A stretch of 64,000 nt of DNA from Guadua angustifolia (lineage: Eukaryota > Streptophyta > Magnoliopsida > Poales > Poaceae): contig CM070514.1 in assembly GCA_036346375.1 (NCBI GenBank), positions 14,288,463 to 14,352,462 of the forward strand. Direction: 5' to 3'. Both the position numbers and the translations under genes were made by a program. The stretch's first letter is position 1, and the number at the start of each line of letters is the position of its first letter. The notes beneath the pieces were generated by a model. That model saw only the letters and a list, made by a program, of their open reading frames with translations. It searched no databases and was not told where the DNA came from. Positions 1-12,290 of this stretch are shown piece by piece.

Positions 1-640
1 TCCCTTCGTTAGCTGATCGGCGGCCACCCAGCAAGAGGCGTAGATGACCCAGCAGATGGGGCTACTATGTGAGGAGCTGGCGTAGGAGAGGGAGAGAGGG
101 GCGGCCCTGCTTGCATGGGAGAAGGTAAGTGCGGTGGCCCTGCTCTCCCAGGCGGAGGAGGCCAAAGCGGCACGGAAGCGAGGCGAAGACGAACTGTGCC
201 GCACGCTGCACAACCTCACCGTCATGCTCCGCCCTGCTTACAATTGCATGGTCAGGAGTCTACGGCCCCTGGGATTGGAGCTAAGTGATCCGCTAGAGCC
301 CTCAGTGATGTAGTACGCCCTTTGCGTCACCCGCATTGCCGAGGCTCGTTGGCCTACCCGCCACCTTATCCGCCCGCTCCGCCTGAGTAGGGTCGGAGGT
401 CGCAGCTGCCACAACGGGGTACGTGCTGGTCTACTGCGCCAACCGCGACGCCTCCTTAGACGCCATGTCCACCGTTGCCGGAATCGAAGGCGATGAGGCT
501 CAGGCACAAGCTCGCGTGCGTGAAGCCTCGGAGTACGTGGCAGGCTGATGAAGATGGAGGACCCGGCCCTTAACGCTGCGATGGTGGAAGAGGCGGGGAA
601 CAACACTAGGCACATCCAAGTCGCCAACGATGAATGATGT
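1..640 (+). pseudogene. C-terminal remnant of a PF04195-type (putative gypsy-type transposon) protein
   Basis: Reading the plus strand in more than one frame gives an alanine/arginine/glutamate-rich stretch (about 140-230), then leucine- and proline-rich segments, then an acidic end with stop near 635. This resembles the C-terminal part of the extra protein carried by grass Tat-type elements, a better copy of which lies at 25631-28060. A GTAAGT donor-like site near 125 fits the intron-bearing form of that gene. Frameshifts and stops show it is dead. Its function is unknown in all elements. It lies upstream of Gy-A protease on the same strand, but I cannot prove they are one element. The assignment rests on composition and context. 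Confidence 0.35.
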
Positions 641-1279
641 CCCGGGTGGCCCTTCTTGTTTTCTTTGTTCCTTTCTCTTTTTTTCTGTAGCCATGTACAT
701 ACACCCTTTAGCAAACTTAATGAAATCATCATCCTTTGCGTTTACCTGAATGCCCGTTTGCGCGTGTTTGCCCATGTCTACTCGACCAAACCACCGGGCG
801 AGCAGTCCCCTAGTCTTGCCATGATGCGGGTCCGGAGGCTTAGATTAGGTCGATGCTCCGACACTTTCCCTGTACTCTCATGCAACCACTACAAATACGA
901 GCAGAAGTAACGCAAGACACGCAGTGAATAGACCAAAAGAGCATAAATCCCCGTGTGTGGTCATATCGGCCCCATTGCCTTCGAACTTAAACCCTTATGA
1001 TCTCTCGAACCTGACCACCAGATCAAGGTGGCAAGGCAGCAAGTCCAAAGGAGTGGTTTTGGGCCAGTAGTGCTCGCGGTGACAACCCGGGGTGTACTAG
1101 CCGCATTGAGCACCGTGTCGAACTCGACCCCCTGGTCGCCCGTCCTTGCTCGACGCAAGCGCTGGGTGTTACGGCTTATCAACAAGGGGCCGCCGAGCTA
1201 CCGGTACCCATGACAACCACGTAAAACGTGACCCACCAGGGCATAAGCGGGAAGGACAAGAAAGATAGACTGAGAGCCC
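641..1279. other. Non-coding spacer between PF04195-like remnant and Gy-A protease
   Basis: A pyrimidine-rich stretch (about 655-690) is followed by mixed sequence. Short open frames on both strands have no recognisable motif. No gag core is visible, although a gag would be expected upstream of the protease, so the gag of Gy-A is probably deleted or replaced here. Confidence 0.4.
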
Positions 1280-1309
1280 ACAAGGCAAACAACTTAACTT
1301 ATTATCGGC

Positions 1310-2137
1310 CGTCACCGATTAGCTTGGGGAATCTACCATGTACGAGTCCAAAAGATAGTACAAGGCAATGGAAAGAGAGGTCAACCTAGCCACACTAGCT
1401 CTCCACAGATTTCTCAAGTGGTCGGAAGTGCCGGTCACCTTCGACCAATCAGATCACCTAGCCGTGATTCCACATCCAGGGTGATACCCCGTGGTGGTCG
1501 AGCCCACCAACATCAATGTTAAGGTCCTTGAACCTTGGTCAATCGAGGTAGTTTGCTAAACCTTATCTTCGCAAAAATGTTGGAGAACATGTGGTTCCCT
1601 AGGACAGAAATAAAGGCCGAAACCAAGCTGTTCGATGGTATAACTCAATCATCATCAATACCACTTGGCCAGATCGAGCTACTAGTCACGTTTGGCATGC
1701 TAGACAATTTCTGCACCAAAAAGATCCTCTTCGATGTGGCGGATTTTGAGACCGCCTATAATGTGATCCTAGTCCGCCCAATGCTAGCCAAATTCATGGC
1801 AGTGGTGCACTACACATACTAGACCGTCAAGATGCCAGCGTCAAAGGGAGTCCTTACAATCAAGGGGGACCAACGTGCTGTGGTCAGGTGCGACAAGAAG
1901 AGCATGGAGTTGGCTAAGCATCTTTGCAAGTTGACAGCCAGTGCCAACGACGAGGGGGCTAAGTGCCAAAAATTCAAGAGTAGCGATCAAACTTCCATGT
2001 CCAATAGTGCCACCAGGGACCCTGTTGATGTTGGCAAGAAGGATAAGGAGACCAATGGAGGTGTCAAAATAGTGCCCTTTGACCCGTCGGAGCCTCCCAA
2101 GATGGTCAAGGTGGGCGCCGACCTTGACCCCAAATAG
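1310..2137 (+). pseudogene. Gy-A retroviral-type aspartic protease, broken
   Basis: The protein would cut the gag-pol precursor in the retrotransposon particle. Visible parts are a conserved N-terminal flank (about 1360-1530), a frameshift just before the active-site region (near 1535), the flap-like segment, and ADFETAYNVILVRPMLAKF (near 1740-1795), where family members have ILGRP. The catalytic DGGSS motif seen in Gy-B is altered here to NRGSL, so the aspartate is lost. A TAG at about 1820 separates the core from a lysine-rich linker that leads to the RT. Compared with Gy-B (29930-30455) it is recognisably the same gene with many changes. Confidence 0.85.
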
Positions 2138-2715
2138 AAACTCGAGCTCGTTACCTTTCTTCAGGCAAACCACGACGTGTTTGCGTGGCAATTGTCTGAC
2201 ATGCCTAGGGTCCCCAAGGAGGTGATCGAGGATCGACTGGCTATAGAACCAAGCGCCAAACATGTGGTGTAGAAGCAGTGCAGATTCGTGGAAGATCAGA
2301 AGAAAGCCATACAAGAGGAGGTCAGCAAACTCCTAAAGGTTGGCTTTATCCGAGAGATCTGTTACCCGACGTGGCTAGCAAACCTTGTCCTCTTCAAGAA
2401 GCCCAACGACAAGTGGAGGATGTGCATTGGCTACATCGATCTCAACAAAGCCTTCCCTAAGGATCCTTTTCCTCTCCCCTGCATCGACCAAATAGTAGAC
2501 TCTACTGCAGGCTGTGAACTGCTAAGTTTTTTAGATTCCTATTCAGCGTATCACCAAATTTGCATGTCTATAGAAGACAAGGAGAAAACTTTTATTACTA
2601 CTTTTGAGGTATTCTATTATATTAAGATGCCTTTTGGTTTAAATTGTGCTTGTGCTATGTATCAATGCTGTATTCAAAACTGCTTGAAGTCCCAAATCGA
2701 GCGTAGTGTAGAAGC
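2138..2715 (+). pseudogene. Gy-A reverse transcriptase, N-terminal part (fingers and palm)
   Basis: This is RNA-dependent DNA polymerase of a gypsy element. After the QANHDVFAW entry motif come a stop near 2270, KWRMCIGYIDLNKAFPKD (fingers/palm motif), LLSFLDSYSAYHQI with the first catalytic aspartate, and KMPFGLNCA. The frame then reaches the interruption at 2715, just before the YxDD box, which is found at 19754 onward. FGLNCACAMYQC replaces the usual FGLxNAxATFQ, which is a decayed form. The reading frame from 2288 to the break is open apart from upstream stops. Identity is sure from the ordered RT motifs. Confidence 0.9.
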
Positions 2716-2950
2716 TGCTAGGGAAAGGGTAGGCTACTCTAGCGGAAAAATCAAAATTTTTCTACCGCATAACCAAAAGACCACTGCAGGTTATAGATCA
2801 TAGAATTATCACTAGACACGTAGACCTGTAGTGGAAGTAGAGTCAATGTAGTATGGTGGTGCAGATGTAGTCGTACTATCCTCGCCCCTCCTCACTAGTT
2901 GTGGGTCGTCCTAGCATTGAAGCTTCGCGAAAATGCCTCCAAGGTATCTG

Positions 2951-3484
2951 TGGGAATCATGAAACCGGGTGTCTAATCCATGGGTTAATGGACCGCCCAT
3001 GAGGGTGGTCCGCTGCATAAGCCAAAAGGAAGAGCTCGAAGGCGCTAAACACGCCTAAAAGAAAAGAAGAGCGGAGCAGGGCGATAGGGGTAGGTAGGCG
3101 CGTCGACTGGGCTCAGCAGGCGGGCGAGCTCAGATGGTACACTGCATTGCCTACTGCACAGATGGTCTTCCCTCGCAGCTTTCAACCGCTTCGCTGCTCT
3201 GCTTCACAAGGCCTCAAAGAATCTGGCCACTGTGTTCTTGGGATGCCCCGCCGTATATAGAGAGAGGACCTTGTACAGAGAGAAGAGAGAGCCTTGTAAC
3301 CAAGAACACCAACACACTCAAACAACGAAAAGCAGACTAGGGTATTATCTCAGACCGGAGAGCCCAACTCGGTAAAATCTTCAGGTTTTGCTTTACCATC
3401 GCTTAGATCTTCCGCCTTTGCCCCACTCCCTCTTCTTCATTGTCTGTAATAACCATCGGCGCTATGCTGCTGTAGGGCCAGGCG
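2951..3484 (+). repeat. Gy-E 5' LTR
   Basis: It matches 13003-13484 over its length: GAATCATGAAACC at the start, a TATA-like tatatagagagagg at about 3254-3267, TTGTAACCAAGAACACC (about 3295-3311), and AATAACCATCG at the end. The two copies differ by many short insertions and deletions as well as substitutions. A plausible primer-binding site directly downstream is not clear. Confidence 0.8.
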
Positions 3485-4960
3485 AAGATCACCCCTTTGA
3501 GTCCGATGGCACCACCCAATGGGATCACCGCCTTTTCGCTTCCCAACAGCACTTTCCGCCGGAGTCTCGACTTCATCACGATAGCCAAAGAAGCTCACTC
3601 TCACCAGAGCTTCGGCCGATCGGAAGGGCATCATGGCCGCCTGCATTCGGTAGAAGCCTTCCGGAGTTTTCACGATCGAAGACGCACTCGATCGACACCT
3701 CAGACGAAGACGCAATAACACGGCGGAGGCGATCGCCAACGCCGCGGCGGCGCGATGAACGCGCCAAGTCCTCTAGCATCGGGCGCAACGTCAACGAGGA
3801 GTTCCTACAGGTGAAGAAGGGAGATCAATTGATCTTTCACACGCCGCAGCAGAACATCGTCGCCTCCCGGACGCTGCTTGACACACTTGGGCCAATTCTT
3901 AGTCCGGACAGCCCCGCGGCCCCGATCATGGCTCAAGTGAAAGCCATGATGACGGCGGCGGCGATTCAGCAAAACCAAGAGGCGCCATGGAGAAGACGAC
4001 TCAGATCCGGGCGGCCACTCAGATCGGTAGCAATGGATCACAAGAAACCGCCTAGAGGCGGCACGGCTCGAGTCTGGCTGGCATGGCGAAGACGTCACGA
4101 GCCTCAATGGAGATCTCCGCTGATCTTACCGCTAGGTGCCGGATCGAGAGGAAGGAGAGAGGCGCCGGTGAGGATTTAGCACGAGCGCCGGCATCGGGTT
4201 ACGACGTACGGGCGATCGCGGTGTCCGACGTGAGGACCACGCCGACCGCAGAGCTACTTGCCGCCGCCGAGAGTGACAACGAAACCGCCGGATAGGACCT
4301 CAGGTTTGCCGCCTCGACGGGCGCAATTGGGCCTATCGACGGGTTCATAAGCCACGCCCGCCTCGCCATGGTGTGGCCCGATGGTTTTAACCCCAGGCAT
4401 CGCTAAGTTTGATGGCGAAGAGATCCGTGAGGCATGGTCGCAAGTGTACGCCTCACTGGCCAAAGCAATGGGGCACCAAAATGTGATGGCTAACTACTCG
4501 CCGATCACGCTTGCCCCTAAGACAAGCTTGGCTCACGGACTCCCAATGGGTTCTATAGATTCCTCGGGTGATCTCGGAGCAATTTATCTCGAACTTCCAG
4601 GCACCTTCGAAAGGCCTGGACCGCATGGGACCTATACTTGAGCTCCACCTGCATTTAAGAATGAGTCTCAAGGAGTTCATCCTGCTTCATGCGTAAGAAG
4701 AATACTGCTCGTGATGTTTCCGAGGGGTCGTTATAGCCGCTTTCCGTAAGGGAGCCACGACTTTACTTAATCAAGAAAATGTCTCAAGACCACCGACCAC
4801 CGCTGGGAGATGTTTGCCTTGGCTGATCGCTATGCCACAACCCGATGTTTCAAGCGGAGCGCCAGAGGACCGCCATGCAGAAGGACAAGAAGGACCACGC
4901 CGAGTCCTCCAAGCCAAAGGACAGAAGCGTGACCCAGAGAGCTAGTCACGGCAATGAAGC
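3485..4960 (+). pseudogene. Gy-E gag, broken
   Basis: Gag forms the virus-like particle. An open frame to 4179 holds an arginine/serine-rich region and then FHTPQQNIVASRTLLDTL (about 3835-3890), which fits the conserved start of Tat gag proteins. Further pieces in changing frames follow: KFDGEEIREAW (near 4408), GTFERPG (near 4602), and a charged lysine/glutamate region (4845-4960). The gag core is present but shifted in frame repeatedly. No intact zinc knuckle was seen. Confidence 0.65.
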
Positions 4961-5379
4961 CGCCATCCGCGTAGCTCATGGGTGGCGGCTACAACGAGGT
5001 AATGGACGCCATTCCGCTCTTTCCACCCTTTAGGGAGGCATGCGGCCAAGGATCATACACTCAAGAGGTTCGCCTGAGAGCAAAGAATAGTATTAACAAA
5101 GGCAAGGGTGAAGCGGCGAGGAAGCAGGCCCACTTGAGGAAGATGGTGGCGACTACTATGACCGAAGCGAAGCTCAACTACATATACGGGGCTCGGCGCA
5201 GACGAGTCCAAGCGAAGCGGTTTACCGCCGAGATCAACGCAATAACGCCGCACACCTCAATACCCGAGGTGGTCCGAGATCCCGATCACTTTCAATCGCT
5301 CGATCACCTGCATCGCGTTCCTTCCCAGCAGATATCCTTCTAGTCCCGACCCCATCATACGCCGTGTTAGGCTCAAGAG

Positions 5380-5720
5380 GTTGCCGGGTCGACGAGGAAG
5401 TGGGCTCAACGCCTTCTTTCTCCAATACCTTTGATGATATGAAGATCCCAGGCCCGAGCTAAAACGGGATCGCTGCGCCGCTCCACGGGTGATCCCAGTG
5501 GACGCCGACCGTGCCACTCGGCAAATCACGCCCCAATGACGCTCGGAGCCAAGGAGAACTACCGATGAGTACTTAAACTTCGAGGTGGTTGATTTCGAGA
5601 CGGCATACCATGCCATCTTGGGAAGGCCGGGTTGGCTAGGTTCATGGCCGCTCACTATGCGCACTCGCGCCAAGATGCCGGACCGAACGGGCGCTATTAC
5701 CGTCCGGTGACGCTAAGCAA
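5380..5720 (+). pseudogene. Gy-E aspartic protease remnant
   Basis: The sequence LNFEVVDFETAYHAILGRP (about 5575-5630), followed by a frameshift and FMAAHYAH, is the C-terminal half of the gypsy protease core with its conserved ILGRP box. The catalytic DG[AG]SS segment cannot be found in frame, although homologous DNA may lie at 5470-5560. It joins a linker that runs to the RT at about 5935. Confidence 0.7.
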
Positions 5721-5934
5721 CTTTGCGGCGAGTAGGAAAGCCGCGACCGCCGAGGCGCTGTGGCATCTACCGAGGCCGAGAGGATCATGCAAAGTGCAGC
5801 CGCAGGCGGCGACGATGTTCCACCACGGCAGGCCGATCCGCATGAAGCCCGATGAGGAGTCAAGCGCAGGATCTCGATCCGTCTAACTCCTGCGCAGACC
5901 GCACCGATTGGGATCGGGCTCGATCCCAAATAGG

Positions 5935-6600
5935 AAGAGGTGCTCGTCACTTTTCTTCGGGCAAACCAGGACATCTTCGCCTGGAAACCGTCCGATATGC
6001 CTGGTGTCCATAGGGAGGTGATCAAGCACTCACTCAATGTAGACAGTAGAGCTAAACCCATCAAACAACGGCTCAGATGGTTTGCACAAGACCGTCGCGA
6101 TGCTATCAGAGAGGAGATTACCAAGCTTCTGGCGGCTAAATTCATAAAAGAAGTGTATCACCCCGATCGTTGGCTTAATCCACCTGTACGCAAGAAAAAT
6201 AAAAGTTGGCGACGCGAGATTACACGGATCTCAACAAGGCGTGCCCTAAGGACCCCTTTGGTTTGACTCAGACGACTGTGGTAGACTCCACCGCCGTGTG
6301 AGCTCGAGTTTTTGGATGCATACTCGGTATCACCAAACCGCTGAAGGAAGAAGATCTGCATCAAGACATCCTCATCACACCATTCGCCAGACATATATCA
6401 CAATGCCATTCGGTTGAAAAACGCCGCGCCGATTTTACTAACGCTTATTCACGGTGCTTTCACACTCAACTCGGATGCAACATGGAGGCGACGAGATCTA
6501 TGTCGCGGTCAAGACCCGAAAGTGAAGGAAGACCTCACCCGACCTAGCCGAGACGCTCGAGAGCTTACGGGCTTCCAATGAAACTTAACCCGTAAAAGTG
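5935..6600 (+). pseudogene. Gy-E reverse transcriptase, broken
   Basis: The entry motif ANQDIFAWKPSDMPGVHREV (5966-6025) and EITKLLAAKFIKEVYHPD are in one frame (5940-6266). The catalytic palm is spread over several frames: FLDAYS-like sequence near 6315, MPFG near 6402, and a YVDD-like site that is not intact (about 6490-6510). Small deletions every few tens of bases destroy the frame. The motif order and spacing are those of a Tat-lineage RT. Confidence 0.75.
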
Positions 6601-7870
6601 CGCTTGCCTCCCGAAACTGCTCGATTCATCATATCACACCGCGGCATCGAAGCAAACCCCGAAAAAATCAACACCATTCTCAAGATGAAGCCGCCGACTT
6701 GCCAAAAAGACGTCCAAAAGCTCACGGGTTGTATGGTGGCACTCGGCCGGTTCATCTCCCGCTTAGGCAGTCGGGGAATGCCATTCTTCAAGCTCTTGAA
6801 GAAGCAAGACAACTTTCAATGGACCTCTGAAGCGCAGCAAGCCTTCGAAGACCAAGGCGCTCCTGACCACTCCGCCGTTTGGTCATACGGCAGAGCCTCT
6901 CTCGCTATATAGCGCCACGACTCACGGGTCACAAGCACATTGTAGTGGAAAGAGAGGAGGCAGGCACTTGCAAGAGGATTCAACGTCCGGCTTATTTCGC
7001 TGAAGCATTGGGCGAATCCAAGAGGCGTACCCTCGTGCGTAAACTTATACGTGGTACCGCTTTCACCTCTAAGCTCAAGCATTATTTTCAAGAACATCAC
7101 GCTTCACAGACATCTTTTTCCGATTGGGGAAATATCGCATAATCGGAGTCCACCGTAGAATCGCCAAATGGGCAATGAGCTCGAGCTTTTGAAATCTCCT
7201 TCAAGCCCTGCATCACCGTTAAGTCCTCAGCGCCGCCGACTTCATCGCCGAGTGGATTGAGACGCTAAGAGCTCGCAACATGAAGACCTCGACATCGACA
7301 ATGTATTTCACGGCCCTCACGCTGAATGGTGCGGGGCGGCGTCAGATCGATCTCCGACGGGGAAAAGCTCAAATATGTCCTCTAACTCCACTTTTTCGCA
7401 TCGAATAACGCCGCCAATATGAAGTGCTCATACGCTGGCCAGACGCCATATCATTCGTGATCCGACGATTGACGGCTCAAGGGATTCCTACCGTGATCAA
7501 CCAAGTGCAAAAAGAGGTGTGTGAATGACAAGATGATGGCGATCGCCAGGAGGTGCGCAAGCCGAGGACAAGTTCGACGGACTCGAAGCTCACCCAATGC
7601 GTTCACGGACAACGAGATAGCGATTTGCTCGCCAAAGTTAGGCTCCAGCCGGCCGTAGTCTCGCCGAGTCTTCATGGAAGAACTTCACAAGCCGATCGCC
7701 GATCGCCACCGAGTCGGAGCAACACAGGAGAAGTCACCGGCGAGGTGCCGTCGTTAATCCCGATCGACGGCCCTACCTCGACTATCTCTCGAGGGATGAA
7801 CTCCCTCAAGACCGCAGACAAGCCGAATGCATTGCACGGCGGCAAAAAGCTACACGGTGGTCGGGAGGAA
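6601..7870 (+). pseudogene. Gy-E RT connection domain and RNase H, broken
   Basis: The frame from 6598 carries ISHRGIEANPEKINTILKMK and FISRLGSRGMPFFKLLKK, the usual link between the RT thumb and RNase H, followed by the FQWTSEAQQAFE segment. RNase H sequence continues in pieces to about 7870. It would have degraded the RNA strand during cDNA synthesis. No intact catalytic set can be assembled in one frame. Confidence 0.7.
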
Positions 7871-7879
7871 CTTTTTCTA

Positions 7880-8960
7880 AGAGCGCCCGAGTTTTAAGAT
7901 GGTGCATATCGGCTAGTGAAGGGGAGGATCTCTCAAAGAGATTCATTCGGTCTGTGGACACCACGCGCCTCGAGCACTTTGTTGGCAAGCCTACCAGCAG
8001 GATTCTTCCGCCGATCGCGCCACTGACGCGGAGGAAATCGACGCTGCAAGGCATGGTTACGCTTTTTGCTCGCAAATACACATACCGCGCAGAGCCGCAG
8101 ATCATCCCAATCACTCTGGCCATTCGCGTCCGGGGCTTGACATCGCTTGACCACTCAAAAGACCTGTGGTGGGTTTGCTTTCCTTTCGCCGCCATCGACA
8201 AGTTCACCAAATGGATCGGGCTGCCGTTGCAACCATCACCGCGTTAAAGCTAGAGAGTTCTTTCAGAGATCGTCGTTAGGTTTGGCGTCGTAATGTAATC
8301 ATCACCGACAATGGCGCCTAGCCGTAGTGAAGAATTCCAAGACTAGTGCGAGGCCCTCGATCAAGATCTCGCTTCATTCGTGGGACATCCACGAGCAACG
8401 GACAGTCGAAAGCGTACAATGGCATGGTGCTACAAGGCCCGAAAGTCGAATATTCGATCGTCTCAAACCAGACGCAGCGCGATGGTTAAAAGAATTGCCT
8501 TCGCACTGGGGCCGAGAACTACCAAATAGGCTACCGGCAGCCGCTTTTTTCCCGGTATACGGTTCGGAGGCGGTCCTGCCCACCGAGCTAACATTCGGAT
8601 CCCAACGAGTTCGGAACTATAGAGAAGCCGAGTCGAGGAAAGCCGATCGAAGACCTTGACAAGCTAGAGGAAGCTAGGATGTCGTGATCCATCCAAATGG
8701 CCAATACTCCAAGGTCTCAGACGCTACCACGATCAAACATCCGGGCCGGCTTAAGGGAGATCTGGTTCTTAGAAAGAATCGAAAGTCAAGCATAAGCTCT
8801 CCCCGGATGGAAGGTCCTTACATCGCCGACGTAAGTGGTGCGCCCAAGAGCTTATCGACTAACGCTAAGACGGGCGCAGACTCGCAACACTCGAACATAG
8901 AACAAATACGCCGCTTACACTTAAAATACGACATAATCAGACGTTGTAATCCTAGTCGCT
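7880..8960 (+). pseudogene. Gy-E integrase remnant
   Basis: Pieces of the integrase core and C-terminal part are visible in shifting frames: AAIDKFTKWIGLPLQP (near 8190-8240), a TDNG-like segment near 8306, a PVYGSEAVLPTELTFGS segment (about 8552-8602) that is the conserved end of the core in Tat elements, and a C-terminal PKWPILQGL-like piece. The enzyme would insert cDNA into the chromosome. The reading frame is destroyed. Confidence 0.7.
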
Positions 8961-9869
8961 TTTGATTCCTACCACTTGATTCCCAAGTGAGCAAAGAAGT
9001 CTGGGGCTACCAATCACCTAACAAAGATTCAATGCAAATGTTTACCCCCGCTTCATGACTAAAACTTGTTGGTTTTTCTTGGCAATCATGACCAAATTCT
9101 AAAACCATTAACCTTAAGTAGTAAGTTATGCGATAAGCATAGCCGCTGAGTACATGTCTAGCAATTAGCTATACACTGGGCTAGGCTACCGTATGTAAAC
9201 ATTCAAACAAAAGACATTAAGATTTGGATAAAAACCGTATGGCCATAGTATATATATGTCATCATAAGATCGAACGTTATGTCCGACGCATGTTTTCTAC
9301 AAAAATCCTCCCTAAAAGCATTCAAACCTACGCAGCATGGCGGTTCACCAAGGCCTTCACGAGGACATCGGGCGACTCGCAAGGGCCGGAACGACTCGAG
9401 GAAGACCTCCACGGGCAAGATCGCGCGGCAATTTCTTCTCCGCCGCCACCTCAAGGATGAGGTCGAGTCCGCCTGCAGCTCCTCCTGGTGACCCTAGGGC
9501 AGGATCATCATCCCCGGTTGAAGACCAGCGGCAAGGGAGAAGCCAGAGCGGCTTTGTACATCGGAGCTTGACGAAGATGCCATCGAAAGACCACTGAAGA
9601 AGCAAAGAAACGAGATCGCAGAAACAAGAAGAATGGGCAATCGCCCGTAGAGCGTGTAACGCCCTTAAATACAAGGTCAAGGCAACAGACTCCACTGCAC
9701 TCATTACGGAAGTTGAGTGCCCTCGAGAAGACGGGCGCCGAGGCCGCGATTAAAACCCACTAAGCACTTGGGGGCTGAACGAGGCGCCAGCAACGCATGA
9801 CGCAGGAAAAACCTTCTCAAGCATAGCGAGACCACTCATGACCAGCAGAATAAATATGTAAGAAAAGTA
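8961..9869. other. Gy-E post-integrase region
   Basis: AT-richer sequence to about 9300, then GC-rich sequence. Small open frames overlap on both strands (9200-9700) without a recognisable domain. I see nothing further. Confidence 0.4.
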
Positions 9870-12000
9870 ATAATTACAAGTCCAAGCAGCATCCATTAAA
9901 GGTCTAACTCTAAATTCTCCACCAAAGAGGAGGCTACGCTCCCGACTTCGGCCAAAAGGGCAGCAGTTTGATCATCGTTGACTCAGACAGCGGCTCCTCC
10001 CACGGCCTCTAGCTCCACCCCAGATAGAGCGATTTCATGATGGCTAGCACTTGGTCGGTGCTTGTCGCCGACGTCCTCGGATGTGGGCCCCGAGCCTTTC
10101 AGACTGCCGACAAAGAACGAAGGGCCTCACATCGCCACTGCTCGCTCATGAGCTGCCCTCGCCCTCCCTAAGGGTGTCGATTTGTTCTCGCGATTTTTTG
10201 ACCGCCGATACCCACAGATTGTTGTAAGAGACATTACAAAGCAAGGGACGCAACACCGAATGAAGAGATAAATACCTTCCAGCCTCTTGGCGATAGTTTC
10301 CGCATTGTTTCGCCAGAGCCCGGATTCGTAATCCTTCAAATGCTGGATCTGTTTCACTGTGAATGTTTCAGCCTCAAGGCCACCGAGTTGTCGGCTCAAG
10401 ACTGAGACTCCTGAGTCTTGCAACACCTGGACCTGATCGCGGAAGCCCCAAACAAGAGGCGGGTCGGGGAACAATGAGAACCAAGTCGGCAAATAAGAAG
10501 GCGAGGAAGCACCCACCTTGACAGCTCTACGAGCTTGACTTGGGTCCAAAGCTCCAAACCACTTAACTCGCCTCCACGGACACGCCCAAGTTGGCCTCAT
10601 ACTCGAACTCCTCACCTTGGGAAGTATTTCGAGGAGCTGCCCTCTCCTGAGCTGCCTCACCGCCTAGAAGAACACCAAAATGAGGATTGTATGCCACCTC
10701 GGCGTGAGTGTAAGAAAAGACGACACCACCCGACCATTTTGGCGCCTTGACAACGTTTCAGAAGCTCTTCAGCTTCGCCCCCAAACCAAAGCCTTCCACT
10801 TGTCCTCATGGCAAAAAAGATCCGGGAGGGTTGAGAGCCGGACGCGCCGGGCTGCTTGGGATCTCCCACGGTGGCGAGGGGTTGGTGTCACGGTTTTGCT
10901 GGCCTCACCGAGGCGAGTAATTGTCCCGCATCATCGAATCCCGGGCGAAGGCTGGCAGCCACACCGCCCGACGACGAGAATCATCACCGCCAGACCGAGT
11001 ATGGCGGCAGAATGGTTTTTCGCCCACACCGCCTCGAGGCAGCAGGCCTTCAGGGGATCCCCACCCTGGTGCCCTGATCACAAGGAAAGTTTGAGCGCGG
11101 ACGAGGAAAGAGGAGCAAAGGAGAAAAGGAGAAACTAACCTCGCCTGACTTCCTTATCTTCGCTGCTTTTCCGAGTGGTCAACCACTGGGATAGGTCCGA
11201 GGCCGCCGGGTCCCGGGGGTCGAGAGGTCGATTTCTTGATGTACGCTACCAAAGGGTTTCTGTGGACGGACCTTCTGAGGGGCGACGACGACGACCCCCG
11301 CTGACACCCTAAGCAGTGCTCCTTTTGGCACTGACCTCCGCCGGGCTCATGGGCGCTTTGTCAGGCACCGGCAGAAGAGGCGCCAAGCGAGCGGAGGATT
11401 TGAGGAAAAGGCCACCCGGTCCTACAAATAACCAAGAAAGTGGACTCATTAGCAATGGATGGCGATCGACGGAAAATCACTATGAAGACGAGCACTCATC
11501 GCGGAGGAGGATTCGCCACAAAATGCGCCGAGTGTGGAGCGGAGGATCGTGACATCCGCGCCAGAGGTCACTCATCCGAATCACAAGTAACTCCCGATCG
11601 ATAGGTTCGCCACCTCCCGTGACGAGTCATCTTCCGATACTGCACTTCCCAAGAATATCCGCCTTAACGGCTGCACCCGCGAACGGCGGTTGGAGAGGAT
11701 CCCCACGCCGGCCAGCCCGCCTTCAAGCCGGAGATCGTATGCAGGAGTTCGCTCACTTGGCCCATCTCGGCTCGTGGGACCGCGGTCCAAGAGGGGACAC
11801 TCTGGGCTCTCTAGAAAAGGGCGGAAGGCAAGGATCGAGGTTGGCACAATAGAACCACTCACTGCAAGCACCCCTTGTTCGATGTCCCGAAGGGATGGCG
11901 GCAGATCTTCCTCGCCCATCCTCACCGGATGCCTGCCTCCGACTCCTTAGGCGAAGCTCTCGCTGGAAAGGGCTTGACAAGGAAGGAGTTAGCCCTGCCT
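9870..12000 (-). pseudogene. Gy-E antisense gene remnant (coiled-coil rich)
   Basis: The most protein-like reading is on the minus strand. The frame 10660-10127 contains a leucine/glutamine-rich heptad-like stretch (about 10470-10270) resembling the coiled-coil half of the PF04195-type proteins at 25631-28060 and 41330-38600. A second minus frame lies at 11925-11581. Tat-type elements are known to carry an antisense gene between pol and the 3' LTR, and the position fits. The characteristic N-terminal globular domain was not recognised, so the assignment is tentative. Confidence 0.35.
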
Positions 12001-12290
12001 GCCCCCGGGACTATAAAGACTTAACACCTCACTGAGGTGGGGCCTGCTCTCGCTAAGTTTGACCGAGCGCGACTTATCCGGATTCGCATAACCACGGCTA
12101 TGATCGTGGGGCACCGCCACCAGACAAGAGGCGTTCAAGAATCGAGTGCCTTCGCTTTGCCGGACTTCAAGCCGCCCCCCACACGACCAAGGTGCCGCCG
12201 AGTCGGAAGATCAAGCTCGACCGCGATATGCCCTAAGCCGGTCGCACTCGCTGCCGCGAAAGCGAGTCGATATTGTGGGGGTCCAAATCC
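12001..12290. other. Gy-E 3' non-coding sequence before the tandem repeats
   Basis: GC-rich, with no stable reading frame and no motif recognised. Confidence 0.4.

Larger units (their letters stand above)
1280..2715 (+). mobile_element. Gy-A, left part: Tat-type Ty3/gypsy retrotransposon (protease to RT palm)
   Basis: This is the left half of a degraded Tat-lineage gypsy element. It runs from the protease N-terminal flank to the RT palm, stops at GAAGC (2711-2715), and resumes at 19754 with the same GAAGC and the rest of the RT. The sequence between is a nested insertion. The family is the same as Gy-B (28240-31853), with which it shares protease and RNase H sequence. Several stops and frameshifts mean it cannot be translated. 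No LTR of its own was identified in the window. Confidence 0.85.

Noticed and set aside
238..732. 164-codon minus-strand frame
   Set aside because: Arginine-rich reading opposite GC-rich PF04195-like sequence, with no motif. A frame shadow.
1841..2314. 157-codon minus-strand frame
   Set aside because: Lies opposite the Gy-A protease/RT linker, which has clear family motifs on the plus strand.
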